Below are positions 44,214 through 55,532 of a DNA stretch of 64,000 nt, in pieces. The notes under the pieces were generated by a model that was not told where the DNA came from, did no database searches, and saw nothing but the letters and a program-made list of their open reading frames with translations. Position numbers and translations under genes: made by a program. Each line of letters opens with the position of its first letter. Positions within the stretch are counted from its first letter, which is position 1. The DNA is from Phaeosaccion multiseriatum (lineage: Eukaryota; Ochrophyta, other classes): positions 4,960,001 through 5,024,000 of the forward strand of contig OZ218952.1 of assembly GCA_965112735.1 (NCBI GenBank), written 5' to 3'.

Positions 44214-47092
44214 TCAGCCGTCCAGCAGCGTCTGAGCCAGCAGCTTCTCGAACTGCCTCCCCTTCTCCTTCTCAGCCTTGACTTGCCGCAGCGCGTCCCC
44301 CATGCCCGTCTCTCCCTCCGAAGCAGCTGCTGATGCCGCTTCCCTTTCCCCCTCCGCACGAGCTCCTCCTGCCCCTGCTGCGGAAGAAGAAGTCTCCACT
44401 GCTCCCACGGCCTCTCCCATCGCCCCCACGGCAGCCCCGAAAGCCTCCATGCCCTGCGCAGCGGCGGCGGCGGAGGCCTTGAAGGAAGTCATGAGTCCCT
44501 CCACGAGGCCGCTCGCCTTGAGCCCTGCATAGGCCTGGGCCGCCGCGTCCTCGGAAAAGCCGTACCAGCGCATCCACGCATAGTCCGCTTCACCCCCTTC
44601 TTCGGCAACAGGCACCTCAGCAGGAGGCGCCTGCTGTTGCGGCTGCTTCTGTATCACCGACTGCTGTTGCTGCGGCTTGGACGAGCTCCCACCGCTCTGG
44701 GATGGTGCCGACACTGCCGATGATGCTGCTGCTCCTCCTCCTCCTCCTCCTGCTGCTGCTGCTGCTACCCTGGGCCCACGCAATGCCGCTGCAGGAGAGG
44801 TGGGAGTTGGCGTCGTTGTCGTTGCTACTGCTGGGGCGGGGGCTGCAGCTGGTGCAGCAGGCTTCGCTAGCGACGCCGATACGGACTTGGGAGGCATCAA
44901 GGAGGAGGAGGAGGAGGAGGTGGTGGAGGAGGGGGGGGGAGCCACCGCGGCCGGCTTCTTGGCGTTTTTGGCGAAGTTGGGGGCACCGTCGGACAGGAAC
45001 CAGGGATTCAGCACGGGCACCGACACAGAGGAGCGCTTCGAGCCGAAGCTCGCGTGGGGCGCCGCTGCCTTCGCTGGAGCTGCGGTTGCTGCTGTTTTTG
45101 CTGGAGGGGCTCCCGCTGCTCCCGCTGCTCCTGCTGCAGTCGCTAATTTTGCTCCTGCTTTTGGTGGAACTGCTGCTGACGAAGATGGCGACGCAGAAGC
45201 CGGCGTGGTTTCGGCAGGTTTCCGGCCACTGACCCCTCGGGGCATCCCAAAGGTGGTGCCAGGAACAGGTGCTGCGGCGCCCGCCTCTGGTCTTGCTGGC
45301 GCTGCTGCTGCAGATGCACCTCCTCCTCCTCCTCCAGACATACCCGGGGGGTCCTTCCCCGAGGACTTACACTCCTCCACCCCGTCGTCTATCCAGTGGC
45401 GCTCCCTCTCTGCTCTCTTCAGGGCCTCCACCCGCTTGCTCTCCGCCGTGGCCTTCAGCCGCGTCTCCTCCTCCTCCTTGCGCACCTTCTCGGCCTCAGC
45501 CTTGGCCCGAGCCTCGCTCAGGGTTCGAATCATTGCATCCATCAGTGGCTGCTTCCCTGCACCCTCCTCACCCATCTTGCCCTTCTGCCCGGCGTTGTCT
45601 CCAGCGCTCTGCGGCTGTGCTAAATTCTTCTCTGCAACCGAAGGGGTGGGGCTACTGGCGGGAGCAGCAGCGGTACTAACACCCAAATTACTCGCCTCAG
45701 TGGACGGGGTACTCCGCCGTTGCTGTGGTCCGTCTACCTTTGCCTGTGCTTTCTCCGGCCCTACCCCTACTTTCACAGCAAAAACCGCAGCCGCCACAGG
45801 TTTCGTCATCACTGCCGCTCCTCCTCCTCCTCCTGCTGCTGCTGCTGCTGTTACTGCTGTTGCTGTTGTTGCTCTTGCTGGTGCGGTTGCTTCTTTTGCT
45901 GGTGCTTGTGCTGGTACTGGTGCTGGCAGCGAGGCTGGTAGTAAAGCCTCAGAAGCAGTACTGTTTGCCTCCACCCGGAGTTTAAGCCCCTTCTTGGCGC
46001 CCCCTCCAGCGTGACTGGCCGGCTTGGTCTTTGTCATGGCCGTCGTAGCCCCCTCTGCCGCGCCGCTGCCGCTACTACTGCTGCTGCCGCTACCCAGGCT
46101 GATGATATTGCCTCTAGCCCTGGCTTTGGCAGATGCGCTGGCCTCTTCCTTCTCGGCAGGGCTCATGCCCGCCGCCACCTTCTCTGCCTCTGCAGAAGCA
46201 CCCCCTCCGATGGCACCCGATGGCTTCTGCACGGCTTCCGCCAGGTCCTTGAAGCTGTCCGCTCGGGCAGCCAGGTCCGCGGCACTCAGCCTCCTCCCCT
46301 GCTGGACGGGGACGGGGGGGGGGTGGAGAGAGTCGTGGATCAGCAGGAGCAAGGCAAGATAGGAGAGAGCTCGTGCACAAACAATGAGGGCAACAAGACA
46401 GCACAGAAATACGAAGAATCGATGAGGGAGGGAAGCGCTTCCTTCAGTCGGTTGGTGCGCACCTTCTTCCCGGAGAGAGTGCTGATGACCACCGCTCCGG
46501 GCGCCTTCCCCGTCGAGCCTCCCGTACTCGCAGCCCCTGCCGCAGTGGGAGGCTCTTCCGCGGTCGCCGGCGAAGGCTTCCATAATGCCTTGGCCCGCTT
46601 AGGAGCCGGCATAGACGCCTTGGCTGCGGCTAGACCCGCCTTGGAAGGGGCCGCCTTGGCTTTCCCTCCTGTCGCCGCCGCTGCTGCTGCAGGAGTAGCA
46701 GTGGTGGCTCCACCCTTTCCTGTCGGAGTGGCCTTTGACTTCGACCCCAGCTTCACAACGGGGCCACTGGTGCTTCTGGTCTGGACCCCTGCCGCTGCTC
46801 CCCCTGTCGCTGCTGCCGCTGGTCCTCCCACTGGGGGCGCCGCTGCCCCCCCGCTCATCTCCGCTGCGCTCCTCTTCTTGGCAGACGTTGCTCCCCTCCC
46901 TGCTGCGCCTCCTCCCTTGGGCTTCTTCGCCCGCTTGGCCGCCGGAGGGGCAGGCGAAGCATCGGAAGACGTTCCTCCAGCCGCCGCCGCCGCTCCTGCT
47001 GCTGCTCCTCCTCCAGCCCTCTTCCTACCAGCCCCCCCCCCCCTCCCCCTCGCTCCTCCGTTCCCTCTCCCTCGGCCTGTTCCACGCGCCAT
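44214..47092 (-). CDS. Ala/Lys/Gly-rich unknown protein
   Basis: Two exons, 47092-46463 and 46301-44214, 905 residues. I do not recognise it. The N-terminus is RGG-like (MARGTGRGRGNGGARGRGG) followed by KRAKKPKGG, typical of nuclear or RNA-binding tails. Most of the protein is Ala/Pro/Ser/Thr low complexity, with a Glu/Lys/Arg helix at about residues 480-520 (RKEEEETRLKATAESKRVEA). Two short conserved-looking pieces are NPWFLSDGAPNFAKNAKK and, near the end, DYAWMRWYGFSEDAAAQAYA followed by an Ala-rich helical tail ending RQFEKLLAQTLLDG. The intron acceptor is CAGCAG (tandem, at 46303-46298), so one Gln may be alternatively included. Divergent from the SulP gene, 212 bp apart. Confidence 0.65.
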
Positions 47093-47304
47093 CAATATTT
47101 TAGAAAGCTGTAAGATGATCAAGGGTATGATCGTGGAGTGCCATTTACGGTGTGTGTGTTGCCATCCCTGCACGAGCCTCTGTAACCCCCGGGGAATCCT
47201 CTCGTGTCTTCTATTCTCGTGCTGACTAGGTGCCCTGGGTTCAGCGCTCCTCAGCGGTTGTACGAGGGTAGAAGGGAGCGTGAGGTGGAGGCCTCTAGAG
47301 CAGT
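47093..47304. promoter_or_regulatory. Short divergent promoter region (Ala-rich gene / SulP gene)
   Basis: Only 212 bp separate the two outward start codons, so regulatory elements are probably shared. No specific box is recognised. Confidence 0.4.
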
Positions 47305-50179
47305 ATGCACGGACGGGAAAAGGTGATGAGGGGTGCAGCCATAGAGGAGGGTAACGTCAGCTCTTATGCGAACAACAGCGCACTGGACGGAGAGAGCAAG
47401 GATGCGAATGGTGATAACAGAGTCAACGGATTGAAGCCGGATCATGTAATCACTACGGAACCAGCGTACCGCCCCGTGGAGAAGGTCACATGGGAGCCGG
47501 AGACGGTAAGAGAACGTTTCATTCGATGAGAGGAGAGCATCGTGCGTCGTCTTCAGAGTTTTGCTCGGGTCATTGGGGGTGCAGGGGAATAGGAGAAGGA
47601 GGGAAAGTCGCGGGCCTGTCTCTGCCTCAAATCGTCCGGGGCAAGGGGCCTTGAGAGCAGAGCTGGGGCCTTTCGAGCGAGGCGCGGAAGAGGACACGCA
47701 CGACACGCACACGACAAGCATGCCATGGATTTGTGTTCCTGCCTGATGGAGGTGTCGACGAAGTAAACATCTCATCCCCTCCTCCTCCTGCTGTTGCTGC
47801 TGCCTTGCTCGCCGCGGGACTGCCTTCTGGTCAGATCAACGAGGAGCCCGAGTCCAACTACGCCACGAGCTGCGGCTGCCCTCTGGACTGGAAGGCCCGG
47901 GGCTGGAGGGGCATTCCCAAGTGGGTGGCAGACAATCAGGTGGACCTGCTCGCGGGCCTCACCACGGGGCTGACCGCCGTGCCCACGGCCGTGGCCTTCG
48001 CTATCCTGGCTGAGGTGCAGCCGGCCGTGGGGCTGCGGGGCACATGGATCATCATGCTCATCATGGCCACCTTCGGGGGGCGGACCGGCATGATATACAG
48101 CAACTCAGGCAGCATGGGCGTCGTGCTGCAGCCGCTGGTGGAGGACCACGGCGTAGAGTACCTGTTCTACGCCTTCATCCTGGCGGGGCTGATCCAGATC
48201 GGGCTGGGCCTGGGGGGCATCCACAAGGTGCTGCGGCTCATGCCTGTGAGCGTCATGATTGGCTTCGTCAACGGCCTGGCCATTGTGCTCTTCCTGGCAC
48301 AGGTCAAGAACTTCCAGCGGGGCATCACGCTGGGCGGGCCCTCGGGCGCCTCGGGCAACGAGGAACGGAGGCGGCGCCTCAACAGCTTTGACGTGTTCTA
48401 CGCGGGCTCGCCGGACTGGATCACGGGCTCCGAGCTGGGATATATGCTCGTCATCGCCGCCTTCACCATGATTACCATCGTGGGCTACCCCAAGCTCGTG
48501 GAGCGCATGCCACACTCGATGAGGATGTTCCGCTACCTGCCGCCCATCCTTGTGGGCATTATCGTCGCAACGGTGGTGGAGTGGGCCTTTATCCGCGGGG
48601 CCTTTGGGTCGGAAACCCGCACTCTGAAGGACATTGCCAAGATTAGCGGAGAGCTGCCCAACCTCATCTGGCAGGACAACGACTTCAACATGCCGCCTTT
48701 CAACGGCGACACCTTCGGCAAGGTGCTGCCCACGGCCATCAGCCTTATGGCGGTAGGGCTGGTCGAGTCGCTCATGACCGTCCGTTTGGTCAACGAAATT
48801 ACGCAGAGCCACTCCAATGTGTACCGAGAGGCCATTATGGGGGGTGTGGGCAACTTCTTTGCCGGCGTGTTCGGAGGACAGGGGGGCAACTCCGAGATTG
48901 GCCTCACCATGGTGAACCTGGAGTCCGGTGGGCGCAAGCGTGTGGCCGGCGTGGTGGCGGGCCTGCTCGTGCTCATTGTCATCCTCGCGGCCTACTCCCT
49001 CATCAACCTCATTCCGATGGCGGGCTTCGTGGGCATGATGGTGGTCATCGCCTTCAACACTTTCGATTGGTCCTCGACTTACAAGATCCTCTCGGCGTGT
49101 ATGTCCAAGAGCAAGCGCGGCACGCACCTTTCCTCCCGGAGCAAGATCCCCCGGCCTGATGCGCTCATTATCATTGTTGTCACAGTCGTCACGCCCTTCA
49201 CTAACCTCGCCATTGCTGTGGGCTGCGGAATCGGTAAGTCGCGTTTGTGTATGAGTGCCAAGGTAGATTGGAAGGGGGGCCCGCCCTTCTTCGGTGAGTG
49301 GAGGGATAAAGGGCCTAAACGTTTCAAGTTTCCAAGGGCCCCTCGGCTGACGGACCGCACCACCCATCTGCCCACTCTGCCCTCCTCTTGTCCCTCTCTC
49401 TTGGAGCAGCGCTGGCGGTGCTGTGCTACACGTGGAACTCCGGCAACATCATCCACACGCGCTCCTTCTACCGCAGCGGTATCCAGGACTCCGACCCGCC
49501 CGTCATACGTGTGTATGAGATCACGGGCCCGCTCTTCTTCGCCTCCACCGACCTCTTTTTGGATGAGTTTGACCATCGCAATGACCCCGACTTGGTGGAG
49601 CTGCACTTCCACACCGGGGACATCAGCGACTACAGCGCCATGCAGGCCCTCAACACGCTCGGGGAGCGCTACACCAACGTGGGCAAGAAGCTGCGGCTGC
49701 GCAGGATCAAGACGGAGAGCCTCAAAGTCATCGAGTACGTGCCTGACTTTGCCTCGCTCCCCTGCTGCTCCTGCTCGTGCTGCTCTTGCAGCCTCCACCT
49801 TGCCTCGTCGCCCCTCCTTTGTTCTGACAACAACAACAACAACAACAACAAACACCACCCTCCTCTCCTCCCTCTCCACCTCCTCGGTCACGTTCCCTCC
49901 CTTGCCTTAATCAGCAATGCCCGCGACCTTCTCTCCGAGGAGATCATGGTGGAGATGGACGAAATCGCCCTCCCTACTTCACCCGCGGCGCGCCTCAATG
50001 TGGAGCACCAACTTGGACAGTTCAGGAGAGGGTCTTCTCACCTCGACGCCAAGGCCGATCGGGTTGTGCCTTCCCCGCAGGCTGTGCCCTCCCCGCACAT
50101 GCTCCCAATCCATGTGCCCCCCCCACCGCCACCGCCAGCGCCAGCCACCGCCCCAGAATCACCGCAGAATCGGGAGTAG
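47305..50179 (+). CDS. SulP/SLC26-family anion transporter with STAS domain
   Basis: Membrane transporter for an anion such as sulfate or bicarbonate. Exons 47305-47505, 47835-49233, 49410-49734, 49915-50179; GT-AG, phases agree, 729 residues. After a 67-residue hydrophilic N-terminus comes a typical SulP core: NQVDLLAGLTTGLTAVPTAV, FGGRTGMIYSNSGSMGVV, LAGLIQIGLGLGGIHKVLRL, MPVSVMIGFVNGLAIVLFLA, GNSEIGLTMVNLESGG, then a STAS domain (RVYEITGPLFFASTDLFLDE, VELHFHTGDISDYSAMQAL). The core resembles the bacterial YbaR/YvdB subgroup more than plant SULTR or animal SLC26 proteins. Substrate cannot be read from sequence. The exon 2 acceptor after TTCTGGTCAG (AG at 47833-47834) is chosen by frame. The C-terminal 60 residues are Pro-rich and disordered. 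Confidence 0.94.
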
Positions 50180-51411
50180 GGAGTAGGATGGGAGAGGCAT
50201 GAGGAGGAGACAGACAGACAGACACACACAGAGAGAGAGAGAGAGAGAGACAGAGAGAGGCGTCCAGAGGAGACAGAGGGGGGCGTGCAGAGGAGACGGA
50301 GAGGGTCACTGCTTTGTGACGGCGCGGCTCAACACCGTGCACGTCGGATGCGTGGTGCGGTGGGGCGGTTGGGGTGGTGTGGCGCACCGGTAGCAGGGGC
50401 ACCCAGTGGGCCCACCGCACCGCCCCTGCTTGCCTTCGGAGCTGAAACTGAAACTGGCGCTGGGGGGAAGGTGCATGCCGTCGAGGTCTTGTGCGCGCTG
50501 TCTGCCGGTGTGCCGGTCTGCCGGTCTATGTAAAGTATAAGTATGGGCTCAGTGGCCGGCACAAGGGATGCAGAGGTGTTTTAGTGTAGGTTTTGTGCAG
50601 GGGAGGCATGGGCCACCCCCCGGGACAGCGATGAGAGAGACAGGAGAGATGAGAGGACGAAATAGGTCGAGAGGCACGCAGAGGAGGAGGGAGATACTCT
50701 TGGCATCTCTCGCGAGGAGAGGACTCCCTTCAGCAGGGCGCACGGTACAAGGCCGCATGTAGTCCCGCAGAGCCACAGCTCGGGCCAGGCGGGCTCTCTT
50801 TGGCTGCGAACTCGAGGGCTTGTCTTCCTGAGCTTTGCGGGGTGGTGGTGGCGTCTCGGGCAGTGAGGGGAAGACGAAGGCACCAGCCGGTGGGGCCCCC
50901 GGGGTGGTGCTGGCCTGGAGCCCTGGGGCCTGCACCGTCGCGGGAGGGGAAGGGGCTGTGGTAGCCTTCCTGTCTACCGGAGTCTGTCGGGCTCCCTTCA
51001 CGGGCTCCTTCGATTGTCCACAGCGAGTATAGAGTGCGGAAGACACTGGCCAAGGCAATTGACAAGCACTTTTATCACTCTCAGCTCCGTTCCTTCCTCC
51101 GAATTGAAGAGGAGGTCTCCGCACCTACCTAGCCGCGGCGGGGAGGGAAGCGGTGTGGACAGACATTGCCCACCACCTGCCTGAACTCATCGATCGATAT
51201 CTTAATCAAGAGACGCCTATTATAAAAAAAAAAAAAAGGAAAGGAAGGAGGGGGGGGGGGGGGAGTTGGGGTTGTGAGAAGAAAGAAGAAAGTGGAGGAC
51301 ATCGATATTTCTAAAAGTCGATGTATGCCGTGACGACAGCCCCATTTTTCCAAATTGATTTTTTCACCCTATCCTCCTGCCCTCCGCCCCCCTTTTAAAC
51401 CCCGCGCCGCC
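50180..51411. other. Intergenic region with no supported gene
   Basis: A 191-codon open frame on the minus strand (about 51124-50549) has no ATG at its start and no recognisable domain, so I do not call it. GA repeats occur at 50228-50250 and a G-run at 51251-51264 after an A-run at 51227-51237. The last 150 bp should hold the thioredoxin promoter. Confidence 0.5.
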
Positions 51412-52880
51412 ATGACTGTGCTGTGCAAATTGGCGCTATGTGTTGCGGGCCTCGTCTGCCTGGCCCGGCCAGGAGCTGCCTTCTTGGCTCCCTGTGTGGG
51501 AGCAGTAGGCAGCAGCAAGGCTAGCCCCACTCGCAGCTGTGCCAGTGGCAGCCACAGTAGGAGTGCGCTGCAGATGGCTGTGACGGCGGTGAACTCAGGA
51601 GAGGAGCTCGACGCGGCAATAAAGAGCGCCGGCTCGGCGCTGACTGTCGTCGACTACAGCACCACATGGTGCGGCCCTTGCAAGGTACGCCTCTGGAGGG
51701 GGCGGTCTGGCTGCCAGGTGTCTCACAACGCTGACTGCTTCTGCTACTGCTACTACTTCTGCTTTGTTGCTTCTCCTTCTACTTGCAAGCCTCACACCCT
51801 GTCTTCGTTGACCAACCCCGCTCCGCTCTCCCACTCATGAAATCTCTTCTGCCCCCACGCAGATCATTTACCCCAAGTTCGAGGAGCTGAGCGAGCAATT
51901 CACTGATGCTAGCTTCCTTAAGGTGAGAAGCACGGCACAAGGGTCCACGGCAGGACACTCTGAACTCACACGTCGTCATGTGCGAGCTCGCTTGTAATTG
52001 AAGAGAAACGGAGTCGATTATTGGGAGGAGGGCCTCTCTCTGTGGATGGCTTGGGAGAGAGCTCGCACAGAGGCAGCAGCATTTTGTGTGTGATGTTCTA
52101 TTCATTGTGTAGCAGTGAGTAGTAAAGAAGTATGTAGGCTCTTGCCGATGGCCGTGGCGGGCGAGTGACCTCTGCACCCGACCCAGGCCGGGGCGCCGGA
52201 CCCGTCGGTGGGGGACTTGGCAAAGGAGCGTGTGCAGTTCACGGGCGACTTCCCTGTATGTGTGTGCAGGTGCAGTAAGTGACCTACCTGCCTGCTTCCT
52301 CTGTCCCTCTCCCCGTGTGCGTTGGCAGGTGGTGGGAGACAGCTCAGCGGAGTCCACCAAGCTGATGAAGCGCGAGGGAGTGAGGTCTGTGCCCGCTTTC
52401 CACTTCTGGAAGGACGGAAAGAAGGTCAGTCATTGTGGGTAGACTGATGCACGACGGGCTCGCTTCTTTGTTTTGCATGTACTTTTTGTGTATGTGTATA
52501 TACTGATGATAGCAACATGAGAAGCACATGAAGGAGGCGGCAAGCTACAGCCATCAGCTCCACCGTTACAGAACCCTCAAGAGGAGAGGGAGGGGAGTGG
52601 TAGAGGAAGTGGGGATGAGTGGCTGAGGAAGTACATGTGGGAGGTATGACCACTGGTGATGCAATCAAGCAACGAGAAGGGTATAGCGGCAGAGGTGTGT
52701 CCGTCTTGATAGCCAGGCACTTCATCACTGTCACTCTGGGCCTGAGTCTCATCAGATGCACTCACCCAGCCCCTGACGCGCGTACTTTTACCACCCTCTG
52801 CCTGACTGACTGTGCAGGTGGACTCCGTGAACGGAGCCAACAGCGACGCACTGGAGGAGACGGTGCGATCCAACGTGTAG
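51412..52880 (+). CDS. Plastid-targeted thioredoxin
   Basis: Disulfide reductase. Exons 51412-51684, 51863-51922, 52329-52424, 52818-52880; GT-AG, phases agree, 163 residues. The N-terminus is a signal-peptide-like hydrophobic segment (LCKLALCVAGLVCLARPGAA) followed by FLAPC, matching the bipartite plastid signal (cleavage before an aromatic residue) of algae with secondary red plastids. A Ser/Arg-rich transit stretch follows. The Trx domain starts near residue 57: VVDYSTTWCGPCK with the active CGPC at 87-90, then KFEELSEQF, a cis-Pro segment RSVPAFHFWKDGKKV and a terminal helix. A 69-bp in-frame segment in intron 2 (52187-52255) looks like a cassette exon but would interrupt the domain, so it is left out. 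It may belong to an m-, f- or h-like plastid group; this is not resolved. Confidence 0.92.
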
Positions 52881-53183
52881 AGAAGAAACGTCTTTAGTAC
52901 TGGAATTGGAAATTTACGTCAGTATTGTAGATCAAACGAGCAGCGAATGCCCCACTTGGTTCCAGGACAGCACTCCAGCGCTGCTTGTGCACACTCACTC
53001 GAGGCACCGAGAAGCCCGCCGGTGCCTGGAGCTGCGTCGAGTGGCCCATTGTTTGCGTGTGCGGGCCTCTCTTGTCGCCCCTGAGCCCGGGTGACCACGC
53101 CCGAACCATCGTATATACACTCAAGGCTGTCAGAAGGCAAAAAGAGGAAATACCAAGAGTTTTGGTTACTTATTTATTTTTTT
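52881..53183. other. Spacer between thioredoxin gene and truncated retroelement
   Basis: No gene. It begins with GGAATTGGAAATTT (52903-52916), nearly the reverse complement of AAGTTTCCAATTCC at about 53607-53620. It ends with an AT-rich TTATTTATTTTTTTC (about 53170) that could be the tail of the element copy to its right. Confidence 0.5.
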
Positions 53184-53490
53184 CTCCGGGGCCCACGAGA
53201 GGCCTGTTACTCCCCCGCCTGATCGGGGGGGGAGAGTGCAGGTCCGGCGCCACGGTTGAGCCGGCCCAGGAAGGCGCGTTCTCGCTCCGAGAGCGAAGCG
53301 AACGAATATTTGGTGGCTGCAGCTGACGAGACGGCGAAGCCTGGTCAGGACGTGACCCTTGGTGGTGGAGGAGCCGGTGCGGCCCGTGCGGGAGACGACG
53401 GGCTTGGCGAGGGCGTGTAGGAGCGATTGCGCCTGTGCGCCGAGTCGTGCGTGGGTCTCGATGGCGAAGGTGGTGAGGCGAACACGCTTA
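53184..53490 (-). mobile_element. 5'-truncated non-LTR-like retroelement copy
   Basis: About 300 bp with high identity to 61086-61394. Read on the minus strand it encodes the terminal part of a retroelement protein: LTTFAIETHARLGAQAQSLL and TGSSTTKGHVLTRLRRLVS, of the 'FxxETxGRLG' type seen at the C-terminal end of reverse-transcriptase polyproteins. Identity to the second copy stops abruptly after the word ending ACACGCTTA at about 53490, while the 3' end is followed by an A-rich stretch on the minus strand (about 53183-53168). That pattern is the 5' truncation and tail typical of non-LTR elements. The reading frame has no start and is dead. Confidence 0.75.
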
Positions 53491-53746
53491 GAAGGCTATC
53501 GTCGACCCCTGACAAGGTTCTGAGGCGACCGAGGCGAGAAGATTTTAGGGTTCGAAGGGGTCGACTATCGCTGTCGAGTAGAGGCTCACCTCACCAACAC
53601 GTGGAGAAGTTTCCAATTCCAATTCATTTGTGCCGACTCACATTGTGCACATTTCCTCTTTGAGCCCTCAAAGCCTTGCCCACGCGCTCTCGCTCTCACA
53701 CTTCGATTCTTGTCCATTTTTAGACTCATGGCTGACCTGTAGGGCC
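53491..53746. other. Upstream region of GNAT gene
   Basis: No gene. It contains an imperfect inverted repeat around ATCGTCGACCCCT (about 53500) and AGGGGTCGACTAT (about 53555). Confidence 0.45.
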
Positions 53747-55491
53747 ATGAATGGAAAGTACAGAGGAAAAGAGATGGTAAAAAGAAGGGAAGAGAGAAAG
53801 GGCCTTGGTCCTCTCTCCGTTCATGTCGTTTGCCTTGCGAGTCTGTGTGTTCACTTGTGGGCTAGGCAGTCCAACGCATTTGTGCTTCATACACCCGGGC
53901 AGCGATCCGCGGCAGCAGGGACGGCGGGATTAGGGAGAGTAGGCTATTCAGCCTCGAATTGCGCGGGATGTTTGTTCACTGTGTCGAGGAGCAGGGTGGG
54001 AGGCCAGCGCAGAAGGAGAAGTGGCGGCGGCGGCTCACTGGCCTCGCTTAAGTGCCTTGCTGAGATACCTGAAGGCACGATGATCGGTGCGTGTCATTAG
54101 GCGTGACAGGTGGATGTTTTTTACTCTCTCGACCACCACCTCATCTCTCATGCTACTGCCTCTTGACGCTACCCCCCCCCCCCCCGCTGCAGGCGTACCT
54201 TCCAGCTTGTTGCAGTTCAAGACCCCCCGGGGGGACTTATCGCTGGGCCTGCCAGAAGCGCCTGACGTGGACGGGCTCGTGGGCCTACTGCTGGACAGCT
54301 TTCCCTTCGAGATGATCGCCAACGACACCGACTTCTCCAAGCTGGTGAGGGAGGGTCGGAGGTTTTGACTAACATGGGCTGAGGGGACAGAGGCAAACCC
54401 TTGCTTTATGGGCGGATGGGGGTATGAGAGACCGAGAGAGAGAGAGAGAAACAAAGTCCTGCTTACTGCCCACAACATCTTGGTATCAAACACAGCACCG
54501 CTTACTCTCTGTGCCCCCGCTACCTCGTCCCCATCACAGGAGATGAGCCTCCTCTCAGGGCCGCTCGGACTCGCAAATAGCTATTTGCGCGCCTTCAGCT
54601 CGGTGGAAGTGCGTGCAGGCATCAAGAACCGCATGGGCAAGCGCTTGCTCAAGCCAGACGTAGAGATGGCAGCCGATTCCGTTATTTTTGCGCTTGCAGA
54701 GCCACCAACAGCAGGGGAGAGAAGTGGGAAAAGACAGCAGCAGAGGGTGGTGGGGATGGTGGAGCTGCAGCTGAGAATGGCGGACGGCTCCTACCCTGCC
54801 AACTTCTACATTCGCAGCCCCTTCGAGGGCAACCAGGTAGGATAGAGCAAGCAGCGTATATGTACGGGGTGGGGGGGTGTGGGAAGGTGGTGGGAATGGC
54901 TCGCGGTGGTATTATGACCTTTGTCTCACCCTTTACACCCTCACACACACTCACGTACCCTCGCACCCCCCCCCTCTGCCTCTCTGACCCTTCTCCTCCC
55001 CTCCCCCCCCCCCTTAGCCTCCAAGCAAGGCCCAACCCTACCTCAGCAACCTCGCCATCGCGGCGGACTGGCAAGGGCTGGGCCTGGGCCGGCAGTTAGT
55101 GAGACTCAGCGAGCACTACGTCAAGAACACGTGGGGCTACAACAACATGTTCCTGCACGTCGACCTCGGAAACGAAACGGCCAACGGGTTGTACACGTCG
55201 ATGGGTTACAGGGGCATGGAGAGCTTCGACATTCCCGAGGGGGTGCGTAACGTGCTGGGCATGCCGCATGTGCGGTATTGCACCAAGAAGTTAGTGGGAG
55301 GCGTCACGGAGAGGTGGAGCAGCGATAGCGACAGTATCAGCGGCAGCAGCAGTAGCAGTAGTGGCAGTAGCAGCAGCGGAGATGGGGGAGGGGCGGCAGC
55401 AGCAGTGGCAGGAGCGGCAGCCGAGGAGGAGCAAGCTGTGGTGGAGAGTGCAACAAACCCTCAAGCAGATACCACACGGAATGACAAGTGA
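53747..55491 (+). CDS. Plastid-targeted GNAT-family N-acetyltransferase
   Basis: Transfers acetyl from acetyl-CoA to an amine, probably a protein N-terminus or lysine in the plastid. Exons 53747-54086, 54193-54344, 54540-54836, 55018-55491; GT-AG, phases agree, 420 residues. The leader has a hydrophobic run PLSVHVVCLASLCVHLWAR then SNAFVLHTP, an aromatic-start transit motif as in algal complex-plastid proteins. The catalytic domain has acceptor-side strand VVGMVELQLRMADG and the acetyl-CoA loop DWQGLGLGRQLV (QGLGLG 282-287), preceded by YLSNLAIAADW and followed by MFLHVDLGNETANGLYTSMG. This order resembles the plastid GNATs of plants and algae. The last 50 residues are Ser/Ala/Gly repeats encoded by AGCAGT-like repeats. 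A 36-bp tandem duplication covers the stop codon. The first ATG (MNGKYRG) is used although the hydrophobic segment lies 20 residues in. Confidence 0.88.
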
Positions 55492-55532
55492 AGAACTTTA
55501 GCAGATACCACACGGAATGACAAGTGAAGAAC
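55459..55532. repeat. 36-bp tandem duplication spanning the GNAT stop codon
   Basis: The stretch beginning AGCAGATACCACACGGAATG and ending AAGAACTT occurs twice, head to tail. The first copy holds the stop codon (TGA at 55489-55491), the second lies in the 3' UTR. Confidence 0.9.

Noticed and set aside
50549-51124. 191-codon minus-strand open frame
   Set aside because: It begins with GTG rather than ATG, has no recognisable domain, and is Pro/Ser-rich in a GC-rich spacer, which keeps frames open by chance.
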